A DNA stretch of 64,000 bases, from the NCBI RefSeq assembly GCF_004801395.1, contig NZ_SSOA01000002.1, forward strand, positions 186,001 through 250,000. The letters are read 5' to 3'. Source of the DNA: Gillisella terrae. GTDB lineage: Bacteria > Pseudomonadota > Alphaproteobacteria > Rhizobiales > Rhizobiaceae. A model generated the notes under the pieces. It was not told the origin of the DNA. It saw only the letters and a program-made list of their open reading frames with translations, and did not search any database. Shown in pieces: positions 1 through 9,353 of the stretch. Both the position numbers and the translations under genes were made by a program. Position 1 is the stretch's first letter, and each line of letters begins with the position of its first letter.

Positions 1-996
1 TTTGGCAGCCAGCAAAGCGCTTTCAAGATCTGCCAGGAAGGCCATGCCATCGTGTGGCTTATCAGCAGGCTTTGGCAGGCCAAAAATGCCTTCCGCAGCC
101 ACACGCTCTTTCTTTTGCGATGACAACACGCGCCCCGCAACGGCAGCTTCAATGCCGGTTGCGGCCACGCCCATGTTCTGCGCCTCGATCACCGACCATT
201 TGCCGGTGCCCTTCTGGCCAGCAGCATCGACAATCATGTCCACCATCGGGTTGCCGGTAATCGGGTCCGTCGCCTTCAGGACTTTTTCGGTGATTTCAAT
301 CAGGTAAGAGTTCAAACGACCCTTGTTCCATTCGCCAAACACACCGCCGATTTCGCTGGCAGACATGCCAAGGCCGTCACGCAGAATGCCGTAAATCTCG
401 GCAATCATCTGCATGTCAGCATATTCAATGCCGTTGTGAATGGTTTTGACGAAATGGCCTGCACCGTCCGTGCCGAGCCAAGCCACGCAAGGCTCACCCT
501 TGAATTTGGCAGAGATCGACGTCAGCACGGGCTCGACGCGCTTCCAGCTTTCTTCCAGACCACCAACCATGATGGAAGGTCCGTGGCGCGCACCCTCTTC
601 GCCGCCCGAAACACCCATGCCGATAAAGGTCAGGCCGGAATCCTTCAAGGCGTCGAAGCGCCGGATGGTATCGCGGAAATTGGCATTGCCAGCATCAATC
701 ATGATGTCATTGGCTTCAAGATAAGGCTTGAGCAATTCCATCTGCTGATCCACAGCGTCACCAGCCTTGATCATGATGATGATCGGGCGCGGCGGGCGAA
801 TGGCGGCAACAAATTCTTCAATTGTGTCGCAACCAATGATGTTGCTGGCCAGATCACCCGCCTCTGCCAAAAACTCGTGGGTGCGGGCGGGGGTGCGGTT
901 AAACACCGCAATGCGATTGCCCTTCTCGGCAATGTTCAGCGCGAGGTTTGACCCCATCACGCCAAGGCCGATCAATCCGATTTCCGCCTGTTGCAT
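1..996 (-). CDS. gnd: 6-phosphogluconate dehydrogenase, decarboxylating (partial, C-terminus outside window)
   Basis: Oxidative pentose phosphate pathway enzyme that converts 6-phosphogluconate to ribulose 5-phosphate and CO2 with NADP+. Read on the minus strand, 332 codons are visible of the usual 470 or so. The N-terminal Rossmann motif GLGVMG sits at residues 10-15, followed by the family blocks around FIGMGVSGGEEGARHGPS and KTIHNGIEYADMQ, and a KGTGKW substrate-binding segment near residue 258. The frame is open to the window edge, so the gene is cut by the window and not broken. It lies 82 bp downstream of fixS on the same strand, but nothing suggests a functional link to it. Confidence 0.95.
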   Translation of the reverse strand, partial: MQQAEIGLIGLGVMGSNLALNIAEKGNRIAVFNRTPARTHEFLAEAGDLASNIIGCDTIEEFVAAIRPPRPIIIMIKAGDAVDQQMELLKPYLEANDIMIDAGNANFRDTIRRFDALKDSGLTFIGMGVSGGEEGARHGPSIMVGGLEESWKRVEPVLTSISAKFKGEPCVAWLGTDGAGHFVKTIHNGIEYADMQMIAEIYGILRDGLGMSASEIGGVFGEWNKGRLNSYLIEITEKVLKATDPITGNPMVDMIVDAAGQKGTGKWSVIEAQNMGVAATGIEAAVAGRVLSSQKKERVAAEGIFGLPKPADKPHDGMAFLADLESALLAAK

Positions 997-1078
997 GTGA
1001 ATGCTCCAATTCATCTACCAAAAATCAAGGAGGCTGTTTTGGCACTCCTTTGGTCATCCGGCAAGGCGAAAGGCAACG

Positions 1079-1234
1079 TCAGGCGTCAGGTTTGTCGTCA
1101 TCTTGTGCAATCACCCGCCAGGCTGCACCATCCATATCGTCATATTGCCCGGATTTAAGCGACCAGAGAAAAGCCGCCAGGCCGATACCGCCCATAAACA
1201 GGGCGATAGGAATGAGATAGATCAGCATATTCAT
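1079..1234 (-). CDS. ccoS: cbb3-type cytochrome oxidase assembly protein CcoS (FixS)
   Basis: A 51-residue protein needed to mature cbb3 cytochrome c oxidase. It has one N-terminal membrane segment (roughly residues 3-25: LIYLIPIALFMGGIGLAAFLW) followed by the family's typical SGQYDDMDGAAWR block and a short acidic tail. The start ATG overlaps the stop of fixI by four bases (ATGA, 1231-1234), which implies translational coupling. Size, topology and position as the last gene of fixGHIS all fit CcoS. Confidence 0.9.
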   Translation of the reverse strand: MNMLIYLIPIALFMGGIGLAAFLWSLKSGQYDDMDGAAWRVIAQDDDKPDA

Positions 1235-3501
1235 AGGGCAAGGTCACTTTTTTGAGAGAATGCACCGTTACTGCCACCCAGCCGGTTCAGCCGCAGCGCA
1301 TTGACCACCACCAGCATGGACGAGGTGGACATGGCCACTGCCGCAATCAAGGGTGACGCATAGCCCAAAAGCGCGATCGGCACTGCCAGAATATTATATC
1401 CGATTGCCAGAATAAAGTTTTCGCGGATCAACCGCCCTGCCCGGCGCGACACATCAAGTGCGAAGGAAACGGCATCCAGACTGTCGCGCAAAAACACAAA
1501 ATCGGCGGCCTGACGGCCCACATCCGAGGCTGTGGCCGGTGCCATGGACACATAGGCCGCCGTCAGTGCAGGCGCATCATTAATGCCATCACCCACCATC
1601 AGCAAATGCTGGCCTCTGGCGTCAACGACCTTGCAAAACTCCACCTTCTCCGCAGGTTTAAGTCCTGCATGATACTCCGCAATACCAAGCGTGCTTGCCA
1701 AAGCCGCGACAACCGAGAGCCGATCTCCCGACAGGATTGCCATGCTCAATCCTTCGGCTTTGAGCTTTGCAACAGTTTGCTCCACACCGGGGCGCAAACT
1801 GTCCTCAAACAGGAAGCTGGCGAGTTCATTGCCGTTGAGAGACAAGACGACCTCTGATGCCTGCGCGTTTGTTGCGCCGTCGCCGTCCTGCGCCACGGCA
1901 AAGATGCGATTGCCAAGACGATACCGGCCTTGTGCAGTTTCCGCCTCTACACCACAGCCCGGAAGCTCCTGCACCGCATCAAAATGCCGAGGCGCGCCCG
2001 GAACCGCGCGGCAGAGCGCGCGCGACAAGGGATGGTGCGAATGAGTTGCAAGCCCGCTGGCAATGACTAAGATCTCTGCGCTTGCGCCACCGTCACTGAT
2101 AAGGCGCGGGTGGCCAATGGTGAGCGTTCCGGTTTTGTCAAAGGCAACAGCATCGGCCTTTGCCAGCCGCTCCATGGCGGCACCGTCCTTGACCATGATA
2201 CCCTTTTGAAACAGCCTGCCCGCCGCAACCACCTGCACCACCGGCACCGCCAGGCCAATGGCGCAGGGGCAGGTGATGATCAGCACAGCAATGGCCACCA
2301 TCAGTGCATGTTTCCAATCGCCATCATAAAGCCCCCACACCACAAAGGAGGCCAGCGCCAGAAGATGCACAACCGGCGCATAGAGCTGGGCAGCGCGGTC
2401 TGAAATGCGACGATAATGTGCTTTGCCGCCCTCAGCAGCTTCCATCATGCGGATAACTTCAGACAGAAAGGAATCCCGTGCCTGCGCGGTGCTTTCAATG
2501 GTCAGCGAGCCGGTGAGGTTCAAGGTGCCTGCCTGTACCGCATCGCCCACACCAATTGGCTGCGGCACGCTCTCGCCATTGACAATCGAGCGATCAAGAT
2601 CGCTGCGGCCAGCCAGGACCACACCATCCACCGGAATACGCTCGCCAGCCGCAATAGCAATGTGCTCACCAACACGAATATCATCCACCAGACGATAATC
2701 GCGGCTGCCATCGTCACCCACCACCGTTGCGCCGCGCGGATTGAGCCGTGCCAAACCACTGATGGCCGAGCGCGCCCGATTGCGCATCATATGATCCAGT
2801 GTTCGACCAATCAGCAGAAAGAACAATAAAGATGCGGTAGCATCGAAATAGGCATGTTCACCGTGATGAAGGGTTTCCCACAGCGACGAAAAATAGGAAA
2901 GACTGACGCCAATGGCGATGGGCACATCCATATTGCTGCGGCCATGTTTGAGCGCATTCCACGCCGACACATAAAAGAAACGCCCGGCATAGATCAAAGC
3001 CGGTGCCGCAATCAGCGCGGAAATCCAGTGAAACAAATCGCGCGTGGCATCATCGGCACCGGACCAGACGGAGATAGACAAAAGCATGATGTTGACGGCA
3101 GCAAAGCCCGCGACCGCAACGGCACGGATCAATTGCTTCAGCTGCTGGTCAGCGGCCTCTTCCTGTGCACTGAAAAGATGGCAGGCATAGCCCTGGCCCG
3201 CAATCGCACGAGCAAGGTCTGCGGGATCAAAGCCCTGTTCATCCGCACCCTTCCACACCACACTGACACGGCGGGTGGAGAGATTGACCCTTGCTTTTTC
3301 AACAACCGGCAGCCTCTTCAATGCGGTTTCAATCGTGGTAATGCAGGCACCACAATAGACGCCGGGGACGCTGAAATCGACCTGAAATACATCATCGCCC
3401 AAGGGGCGACGCGCCAGCTTTATCTCGTCGCTCGAAGGCAAAAGCGCAGCCGACTGCGCAAGATCAAGTGTTGCTTCCGTTCCGGCTGCACAGCAGCTCA
3501 T
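1231..3501 (-). CDS. fixI: Copper-translocating P1B-type ATPase FixI (CcoI)
   Basis: 756-residue heavy-metal P-type ATPase of the FixI/CcoI (CopA2-like) group, which moves copper to the periplasmic side for assembly of the CuB centre of cbb3 oxidase. Visible elements: a Cys-rich N-terminus, one heavy-metal-associated domain with CxxC at residues 50-53, the CPC ion-binding motif in TCPCAIGLAVP (about residue 412), the phosphorylation motif DKTGTLT (about 457) and the GDGINDAP hinge (about 637). The start overlaps the fixH stop (ATGA) and the end overlaps the fixS start. It differs from copA at 5801 in having a single HMA domain and in its oxidase-assembly context, so I infer metallation rather than detoxification. 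Confidence 0.95.
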   Translation of the reverse strand: MSCCAAGTEATLDLAQSAALLPSSDEIKLARRPLGDDVFQVDFSVPGVYCGACITTIETALKRLPVVEKARVNLSTRRVSVVWKGADEQGFDPADLARAIAGQGYACHLFSAQEEAADQQLKQLIRAVAVAGFAAVNIMLLSISVWSGADDATRDLFHWISALIAAPALIYAGRFFYVSAWNALKHGRSNMDVPIAIGVSLSYFSSLWETLHHGEHAYFDATASLLFFLLIGRTLDHMMRNRARSAISGLARLNPRGATVVGDDGSRDYRLVDDIRVGEHIAIAAGERIPVDGVVLAGRSDLDRSIVNGESVPQPIGVGDAVQAGTLNLTGSLTIESTAQARDSFLSEVIRMMEAAEGGKAHYRRISDRAAQLYAPVVHLLALASFVVWGLYDGDWKHALMVAIAVLIITCPCAIGLAVPVVQVVAAGRLFQKGIMVKDGAAMERLAKADAVAFDKTGTLTIGHPRLISDGGASAEILVIASGLATHSHHPLSRALCRAVPGAPRHFDAVQELPGCGVEAETAQGRYRLGNRIFAVAQDGDGATNAQASEVVLSLNGNELASFLFEDSLRPGVEQTVAKLKAEGLSMAILSGDRLSVVAALASTLGIAEYHAGLKPAEKVEFCKVVDARGQHLLMVGDGINDAPALTAAYVSMAPATASDVGRQAADFVFLRDSLDAVSFALDVSRRAGRLIRENFILAIGYNILAVPIALLGYASPLIAAVAMSTSSMLVVVNALRLNRLGGSNGAFSQKSDLAL

Positions 3502-3995
3502 TGCTGCCCCCTGATCACCGCAATGCGGTTTGCTTCATGCATCACCAGTTTGCCATCACGTTTGGCAATGGTTTCGACAATCCAATGACCATCATCAACA
3601 GGATGGCTGCCAGCGAAATGGCCGGGCGCAGTTGGCAAAAGGGTGAGGGAAAAATCCTGATGCTCGCCCACCGGGCGCCTGAAATTCGCAACCACTTCAT
3701 CGGCCACCACTGGCCCCTGATCAGGAATTGAAAGATCATAGGCAATGTGGCCTTGATCGATTTTTATCGTACCCCGGATTCCCGTGGCCAGCAATTTGCC
3801 GATTTCAGCCGTTTTACGATTGAACTGCTGACTGGCCACATAGGTATTTCCCACCACCATGCCGCTCCAGCTATGGCTGGCATAATAGGCCATGGTCAGA
3901 TTGACCGTGATGATCACACCAAAAAACGTGCAGATTGTTGCCAGCATGTGCCAGCCGGTAAAGACAAATTGCTTTTTCACTCTTGCTGTCATCAC
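3498..3995 (-). CDS. fixH: FixH, cbb3 oxidase biogenesis membrane protein
   Basis: 165-residue FixH/CcoH family protein. One N-terminal membrane segment (about residues 12-38, FTGWHMLATICTFFGVIITVNLTMAYY) is followed by a periplasmic domain that includes the typical SWSGMVVGNTYVASQQFN stretch. FixH is needed for cbb3 oxidase assembly and probably contacts FixI. The start overlaps the fixG stop and the stop overlaps the fixI start, both by ATGA, so all four fix genes should be translated as one coupled unit. Confidence 0.93.
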   Translation of the reverse strand: MMTARVKKQFVFTGWHMLATICTFFGVIITVNLTMAYYASHSWSGMVVGNTYVASQQFNRKTAEIGKLLATGIRGTIKIDQGHIAYDLSIPDQGPVVADEVVANFRRPVGEHQDFSLTLLPTAPGHFAGSHPVDDGHWIVETIAKRDGKLVMHEANRIAVIRGQQ

Positions 3996-5596
3996 TTGCC
4001 CCCGGGTGCGTTGAATGTGGCTTTGTTCACGGCTTTTTCGCCCGACAATGGATCACTGACCACGAATTGGAAGGTTTCCGATTGTTCCGTGATCTGCCCT
4101 TTGGGCAATGTCACATAAACTTTCAATGTGGTGGCTTCATCTGGTTCCACGGACACAACAATCGAGCGGGTTGGTGTCTCCTGCATGCCATTCACCTTCA
4201 TGGTGGCCTCCGGCAAGCCGTCCAGTGTCACCGTCAAATCGCGAGGCTCAGGGATCATGTTGAGCAGGCGCACGGTGTAACCATTGCGGATCGATCCATT
4301 GGATTCGAGCACATATTGCGGATTGCGGTCGTGAAGCACATTCAGATCCAGCCGCTCGCGCGTCAAAAGTGCCACGAGAAGGCTGATGCCAACAGCTGAC
4401 CAGACTCCGATGTAAAGCAGCGTGCGCGCCCGAAAAATCACCCGCCAGTTAAAGTGGCGAATCGTGTCGACAAATGTGCCATCCGCATTGCGCACCTTGG
4501 CGGGATCAATGCTGCTTGCACCATTGCTGGTGGCCAGCGCCATATTGCCATTATATTCCGCAAGCGTTGAATAGGCGATCAAACCGCGCGGCTTGCCGGT
4601 CTTATCCATTACGCCATCACAGGCATCGATGCACAGAGCGCAGGTAATACATTCCAGCTGTTGACCATCGCGAATGTCGATGCCCATGGGACAGACCACC
4701 ACGCAAGCATTGCAATCCACGCAATCGCCTACCGGCTGGCCAGCGGCAGCCATTTTTTTGGCGTGGCGCGAACGCGGCTCACCGCGCCAATCATTATAGG
4801 TCACCACCAGCGAATTTTCGTCCAGCATTGCACCTTGAATACGTGGCCATGGGCACATGTAAATGCAGACCTGCTCGCGCATCAGCCCACCAAACACATA
4901 GGTGGTGGCTGTCAAAATCGCGACCGTCATATAGGCAATCGGTGCTGCCTCGCCGGTGACCAAATCTTTGAGCAAATCGCGTGCATCGGCGAAGTAGAAA
5001 ATCCAGGCACCGCCTGTGAGCACACCAATGCCAATCCACACAAGATGCTTGGTCACCCGACGCCACAGCTTGTTGAAACTCCACGGCGCGCTATCCAGCT
5101 TGATGCGGGCGTTGCGATCTCCCTCAATGGCGCGCTCCACCACCAGAAACAAATCAACCCACACCGTTTGCGGACAGGTATAGCCACACCACGCCCGCCC
5201 AACGGCAGAGGTGATCAAAAACAGCCCGAAACCTGCCATCACCAGCAGGCCAGCCACAAAGAAAAATTCCTGCGGCCAGATTTCGATGAAGAAGAAATAG
5301 AAGCGACGATGGGCCAGATCAATCAGCACGGCCTGATCCGGCGCATAGGCACCGCGATCCCAGCGCAGCCATGGCGTGAGATAATAAATGCCCAGCGTAA
5401 TGGCCATGATCAGCCATTTAAACCGGCGAAACCGGCCCGATGCCCGCTTTGGGAAAATTTTCTTGCGCGCAGCGTAGAGCGGTTCTCGTTTTTTTGCCGA
5501 GTTTACGGCTTCGGCGTTAAACTGCTCAACACCCCCCGGTGCCAATTCAGTCGGAGTGTGTTCAGCCGGCTTTGGTTCAGCCAAATCAGGTTTCAT
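3992..5596 (-). CDS. fixG: FixG (CcoG), polyferredoxin-like cbb3 oxidase assembly protein
   Basis: Membrane-bound 4Fe-4S protein (about 534 residues) that acts in cbb3 oxidase maturation; CcoG of other proteobacteria has been linked to copper reduction. Visible: an N-terminal soluble segment, several membrane helices, CGYTCP and CIYMCPWPR motifs, and two ferredoxin-type clusters in CVDCNACVVVCPMGIDIRDG and CITCALCIDAC. A C-terminal periplasmic Ig-like FixG domain follows. I chose the ATG at 5596, which has a GGGGG run nine bases upstream; an in-frame ATG at 5623 would add nine residues but has a badly placed ribosome site. It is the first gene of fixGHIS, with an FNR/FixK box 50 bp upstream. 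Confidence 0.95.
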   Translation of the reverse strand: MKPDLAEPKPAEHTPTELAPGGVEQFNAEAVNSAKKREPLYAARKKIFPKRASGRFRRFKWLIMAITLGIYYLTPWLRWDRGAYAPDQAVLIDLAHRRFYFFFIEIWPQEFFFVAGLLVMAGFGLFLITSAVGRAWCGYTCPQTVWVDLFLVVERAIEGDRNARIKLDSAPWSFNKLWRRVTKHLVWIGIGVLTGGAWIFYFADARDLLKDLVTGEAAPIAYMTVAILTATTYVFGGLMREQVCIYMCPWPRIQGAMLDENSLVVTYNDWRGEPRSRHAKKMAAAGQPVGDCVDCNACVVVCPMGIDIRDGQQLECITCALCIDACDGVMDKTGKPRGLIAYSTLAEYNGNMALATSNGASSIDPAKVRNADGTFVDTIRHFNWRVIFRARTLLYIGVWSAVGISLLVALLTRERLDLNVLHDRNPQYVLESNGSIRNGYTVRLLNMIPEPRDLTVTLDGLPEATMKVNGMQETPTRSIVVSVEPDEATTLKVYVTLPKGQITEQSETFQFVVSDPLSGEKAVNKATFNAPGGK

Positions 5597-5645
5597 GAAA
5601 ATACCCCCTGTTGCAGGAGTCATTCCACGAACAACGCTTGCGAGC

Positions 5646-5659
5646 CTTGACTTAAGTCA
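5646..5659 (-). promoter_or_regulatory. FNR/FixK-type box (anaerobox) upstream of fixG
   Basis: TTGACTTAAGTCAA is a perfect 14-bp palindrome of the TTGAC-N4-GTCAA type bound by FNR/FixK/FnrN regulators in rhizobia. It lies 50 bp upstream of the fixG start, which suits low-oxygen activation of fixGHIS. The divergent copA has its own promoter closer to its start, so I assign the box to fixG. Confidence 0.85.
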
Positions 5660-5737
5660 AGCTGCGTCGATCCGCCTCAATTGGCGAAATGCAATGCCAT
5701 CCATAAAGACGGCTGAAAATTATCTTGGTGATTGCCC

Positions 5738-5768
5738 TTGACCTTCCCCCTGTGGGAAGCCCTATCTA
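5738..5768 (+). promoter_or_regulatory. MerR/CueR-type promoter and operator of copA
   Basis: A -35 hexamer TTGACC (5738-5743) and a -10 TATCTA (5763-5768) are separated by 19 bp, the over-long spacer typical of MerR-family activated promoters. The spacer carries the dyad ACCTTCCC-N5-GGGAAGC (5741-5760), close to known CueR/HmrR copper operators. It sits 33 bp upstream of the copA start. No cueR/hmrR gene is adjacent in the window. Confidence 0.85.
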
Positions 5769-5800
5769 TAGCAGGCACTCCTCAAACAAGGACAACGCCT

Positions 5801-8260
5801 ATGACTGCCAATGCCTTCACCGAAACCACCATTGCCATTGATGGCATGAGCTGCGCATCCTGCGTTCGGCGCGTGGAAAAAGCGATCAGCAGCGTACCTG
5901 GGGTTGAGAGCGCATCCGTTAATCTCGCCACAGAAAAGGCAAGCGTACGCTTTGTTGAAAAGCCGGAACTGGAAAATGTTCTGAGCGCCATCACCAAAGC
6001 CGGCTACACACCTCGGGTCGAGACCAGCGAGTTTGACATCGAAGGCATGACCTGTGCGTCTTGCGTTCGCCGCGTTGAAAAGGCACTCACCGCCGTTACA
6101 GGCGTGACCTCGGCATCCGTGAATCTCGCAACCGAGCGGGCAACGGTTACCAGAACAGCGGACACCGACATAGCAACATTGGAAGCCGCGATCACCAAAG
6201 CTGGATATACGGTGCGCCATCCGGCTGTGCATGAGACAAGCGATGCTTCCTCCGAGGATCACCGGGATGCTGAAACCAAAAAGCTGACCCGGCTTACCAT
6301 TCTCTCAATCCTTCTCACGCTGCCGGTGTTTGTCATTGAGATGGGCTCACACATTATTCCCGGCATGCATATGTGGGTGATGCAAACCATTGGCATGGAT
6401 CATAGCTGGCAATTGCAATTTTTGCTCACCACTGCGGTGCTGTTTGGCCCAGGCCTCGGCTTTTTTCAAAAAGGCCTGCCCAATCTTGCCCGCCTCGCGC
6501 CGGATATGAATTCGCTGGTGGTCATGGGTGCCTCTGCCGCCTGGGTCTATTCGGTGGTTGCCACCTTCGCTCCAGGGCTGATGCCTGCCAATGCGGTGCA
6601 TGTCTATTACGAAGCGGCCGCCGTGATTGTCACCCTTGTGCTACTCGGCCGCACGCTGGAAAGCCGCGCCAAGGGCAAGACCAGCCAGGCCATCAAACGC
6701 TTGATCGGCCTGTCGCCAAAGACCGCGCGGGTGATCCGCGATGGTGCGATAACGGAGATCGAGATCAGCGCGGTAAAGGTAGGCGACGTGATCGATATTC
6801 GTCCCGGCGAGAAAATTCCGGTAGATGGCACACTGATTGAGGGCCAGTCCTACGTTGACGAATCCATGATCACCGGCGAGCCGGTGCCAGTGGAGAAGGT
6901 CAAAGGTGGCAAAGTCACCGGCGGCACTATCAATAAAAACGGAGCCTTTCGTTTCAAGGCGGAAAAAGTCGGCGCGGATACCGTGTTGGCCCAGATCATC
7001 CGTATGGTCGAGAGTGCGCAAGGCTCAAAACTGCCGATTCAGGGCATGGTTGACGGTATTACCGCATGGTTTGTGCCCGCCGTCATTGCCGCCGCTGTGG
7101 TCACATTTATCCTCTGGATGCTGCTTGGTCCTTCGCCTTCCCTCAGCTATGCGCTGGTCAATGCGGTTGCGGTACTGATCATCGCCTGCCCCTGCGCCAT
7201 GGGACTTGCCACGCCAACCTCCATCATGGTCGGCACTGGCCGCGCCGCAGAATTGGGCGTGTTATTTCGCAAAGGCGAGGCTTTGCAGACCCTGAAAGAC
7301 GTTAAAATCATCGCTTTTGACAAAACCGGCACGCTGACAAAAGGCAAACCCGAACTCACCGACCTGATCGTCGCTGACGGCTTTTCCCGTCGTGATATTC
7401 TCACCCTCGCAGGCAGTCTGGAAATGCGCTCGGAACACCCCATTGCTGCCGCCATTGTGGCCGCCGCCAAAAGCGAAGGCGCAGATGGTGCGGAGGTTAC
7501 AAACTTCAAGGCAGAGCCCGGCTTTGGCGTGAGCGGCACCGTTCGCGGCCAAACCATTGTCATTGGTGCCGACCGCGCTCTAGCGCGGAATGGCATTAAT
7601 GTAAGTGCCTTTGAGGAGGAGGCCAAACGGTTGGCGCTCGCTGCCAAAACGCCGCTTTACGTGGCAGTGGATGCCAAGCTTGCTGCCTTGATTGCTGTTG
7701 CTGATCCGATCAAGGACAGCACACCTGAGGCCATCAAAGCCCTGCATGATCTGGGGCTGAAAGTGGCAATGATCACCGGCGACAACCAAAAAACCGCCGA
7801 AGCCATTGCCAGCCAACTTGGCATTGATACCGTGGTGGCGGAAGTGCTGCCCGATGGCAAGGTCGCGGCCATTGAAACCTTGCGCCAGAAATTTGGCAAA
7901 ATTGCCTTCACCGGTGACGGTATCAACGATGCCCCGGCCCTGTCGTCCGCCGATATCGGCCTTGCTGTCGGCACCGGCTCGGATATCGCCATTGAAAGCG
8001 CCGATGTGGTTCTGATGTCTGGTGATCTCAATGGCGTCGCCCGCGCCATAGGCATCAGCCATGCCGTGATCCGCAATATCGGCCAAAACCTGTTTTGGGC
8101 ATTCGGCTATAACGTCTTGCTGATCCCCATTGCCGCAGGGGCGCTTTACCCTGTCAATGGCACATTGCTGTCACCGATGTTTGCGGCAGCAGCCATGGGC
8201 CTCTCCAGCGTGTTTGTGCTGTCCAACGCCTTGCGCTTGCGCTCTTTCAGCCTCTCTTAA
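5801..8260 (+). CDS. copA: Copper-exporting P1B-type ATPase CopA (ActP)
   Basis: 819-residue Cu(I) efflux ATPase. Two N-terminal heavy-metal-associated domains carry GMSCASC (about residue 13) and GMTCASC (about 82). The core has the transmembrane CPC motif in [11 protein letters not shown] (about 463), DKTGTLT (about 507), a MITGDN segment and GDGINDAP (about 706). The start ATG at 5801 has AAGGA nine bases upstream; an upstream in-frame extension to 5732 would run through the promoter and is rejected. It is divergent from fixGHIS and driven by a CueR-like promoter, which points to copper detoxification. Two distinct P1B ATPases are thus set back to back. Confidence 0.96.
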   Translation: MTANAFTETTIAIDGMSCASCVRRVEKAISSVPGVESASVNLATEKASVRFVEKPELENVLSAITKAGYTPRVETSEFDIEGMTCASCVRRVEKALTAVTGVTSASVNLATERATVTRTADTDIATLEAAITKAGYTVRHPAVHETSDASSEDHRDAETKKLTRLTILSILLTLPVFVIEMGSHIIPGMHMWVMQTIGMDHSWQLQFLLTTAVLFGPGLGFFQKGLPNLARLAPDMNSLVVMGASAAWVYSVVATFAPGLMPANAVHVYYEAAAVIVTLVLLGRTLESRAKGKTSQAIKRLIGLSPKTARVIRDGAITEIEISAVKVGDVIDIRPGEKIPVDGTLIEGQSYVDESMITGEPVPVEKVKGGKVTGGTINKNGAFRFKAEKVGADTVLAQIIRMVESAQGSKLPIQGMVDGITAWFVPAVIAAAVVTFILWMLLGPSPSLSYALVNAVAVLIIACPCAMGLATPTSIMVGTGRAAELGVLFRKGEALQTLKDVKIIAFDKTGTLTKGKPELTDLIVADGFSRRDILTLAGSLEMRSEHPIAAAIVAAAKSEGADGAEVTNFKAEPGFGVSGTVRGQTIVIGADRALARNGINVSAFEEEAKRLALAAKTPLYVAVDAKLAALIAVADPIKDSTPEAIKALHDLGLKVAMITGDNQKTAEAIASQLGIDTVVAEVLPDGKVAAIETLRQKFGKIAFTGDGINDAPALSSADIGLAVGTGSDIAIESADVVLMSGDLNGVARAIGISHAVIRNIGQNLFWAFGYNVLLIPIAAGALYPVNGTLLSPMFAAAAMGLSSVFVLSNALRLRSFSLS

Positions 8261-8293
8261 AAAAACACCCCGCTCGGCAGAACCGAAGCGGGG
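8260..8293 (-). terminator. Intrinsic-terminator-like hairpin after copA (best polarity minus)
   Basis: Stem CCCCGCT/AGCGGGG plus CGG/CCG (8268-8277 with 8283-8293, one bulged A, loop CAGAA). On the minus strand the stem is followed by TGTTTTTTT, a good intrinsic terminator; on the plus strand an A-run precedes it and no T-run follows. It may still protect the 3' end of copA mRNA. Confidence 0.6.
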
Positions 8294-8486
8294 CAACTGG
8301 AGATTTGAGACATCTTTCTAGCGAAACCTTGGGGCGTCAATTGGGCGCTTCCATGGTTCTATTATGGCGCATTTTAAGTCGTTATTTACGGGTAGTTCAC
8401 CACCCTCGCTTATACTTCATTAAGATGGCAGATTTACTTTAGATCTACAAAAAACAAAGTACCCTTTCATAAAGGGAGGAGGATTC

Positions 8487-8792
8487 ATGTCAAAGCCAGC
8501 CTTTCGCTTTACCCATTATGATCTGAAAGAACTGCGCGGCGGCACAGTTCTGGAAATCTCACTCTCAGCGATCAATAATGTGCGGCTGATGACTGCACCC
8601 AATTTCCAGCGCTTCAAAGAGGGGCTGGATTATAAATATGCGGGCGGCGTGGCCAAAAAGGCCCCGGTGAAAGTTGTCGTTCCTGAATCCGCCCATTGGC
8701 ATCTGATTGTGGATATGGAGGGACATCACGGGTTGGCTGAATCCTCGGTCAAAATGGTCAGCCCACCCGCGAAAGTGCGGAAAACAGCCTGA
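8487..8792 (+). CDS. DUF1883 domain protein
   Basis: 101-residue protein that matches the DUF1883 pattern: an early hydrophobic GGTVLEISLS strand, an NVRLMTAPNFQRFKEG block with a following tyrosine-rich YKYAGG, and a late PVKVVVPESAHWHLIVDMEG strand. No function is established for the family; it has been seen alone and as an accessory domain. There is no signal peptide or membrane segment. The start has a strong GGGAGGAGG six bases upstream. The gene follows a 226-bp gap after copA and its stop codon abuts the stop of the convergent MOSC gene without a spacer. Confidence 0.85.
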   Translation: MSKPAFRFTHYDLKELRGGTVLEISLSAINNVRLMTAPNFQRFKEGLDYKYAGGVAKKAPVKVVVPESAHWHLIVDMEGHHGLAESSVKMVSPPAKVRKTA

Positions 8793-9332
8793 TTATACAG
8801 GCTCAAGTGGCTGGTGGGATGTGTCAGGCAGAACAATATTGATCTTGTCGCCGGGACAAACACGCCCACCTTCCAGCACGATGGCCATGACACCGGCTTT
8901 GCGGATCAATTTTCCGTCCGCATCATAATCAAGCACCGCCTGCATCAATCCTTGCTGGAAGTCATTGATCTGCTTGCAAGGATTGCGAAGGCCCGTCACC
9001 TCAACAATTGCGCTCTCGCCTAAATGCAGCCTTGCGCCACGCGGAAGTGAGAGCAAATCGACGCCGCGGGTCAAAATATTTTCGCCCATATCGGCAGGCG
9101 CAACGTGAAAGCCCTTCTCGGCCAATTCATCCAGCAGTTCAGCATGGATGAGATGCACCTGGCGCAAGTTTGGCTGGGTGGGGTCTTTTGCCACCCGTGA
9201 GCGATGCTGCACCGTCACACCCGAATGGGTGTCCCCCTCTACCCCCAATCCTTCCAGCAGGGTAATTTCCGACTGACACTCTTTGCTGAAAGCGTGACGT
9301 GGCGACAGGCTGACCGATTGAACACTGCTCAC
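8793..9332 (-). CDS. MOSC domain-containing protein
   Basis: 179-residue stand-alone MOSC (molybdenum cofactor sulfurase C-terminal) domain protein. Visible family features are the N-terminal glycine-rich GLGVEGDTHSG block, HLIHAELLDELAEKGFHVAPADMGENILTRGVDLL, and the conserved Cys in ITGLRNPCKQI-like sequence (here TGLRNPCKQI). Such proteins are thought to carry sulfur or bind molybdenum cofactor; the substrate is unknown. It starts 21 bp after rarA on the same strand and is probably the last gene of the degP-like/rarA/MOSC operon. There is no room for a terminator before the facing DUF1883 gene. Confidence 0.88.
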   Translation of the reverse strand: MSSVQSVSLSPRHAFSKECQSEITLLEGLGVEGDTHSGVTVQHRSRVAKDPTQPNLRQVHLIHAELLDELAEKGFHVAPADMGENILTRGVDLLSLPRGARLHLGESAIVEVTGLRNPCKQINDFQQGLMQAVLDYDADGKLIRKAGVMAIVLEGGRVCPGDKINIVLPDTSHQPLEPV

Positions 9333-9353
9333 TCTAAATTCTCCCCAACTTTG

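Noticed and set aside
436..951. Plus-strand open frames over the gnd gene
   Set aside because: Minus-strand gnd is clear over the same bases and the plus frames show no motifs.
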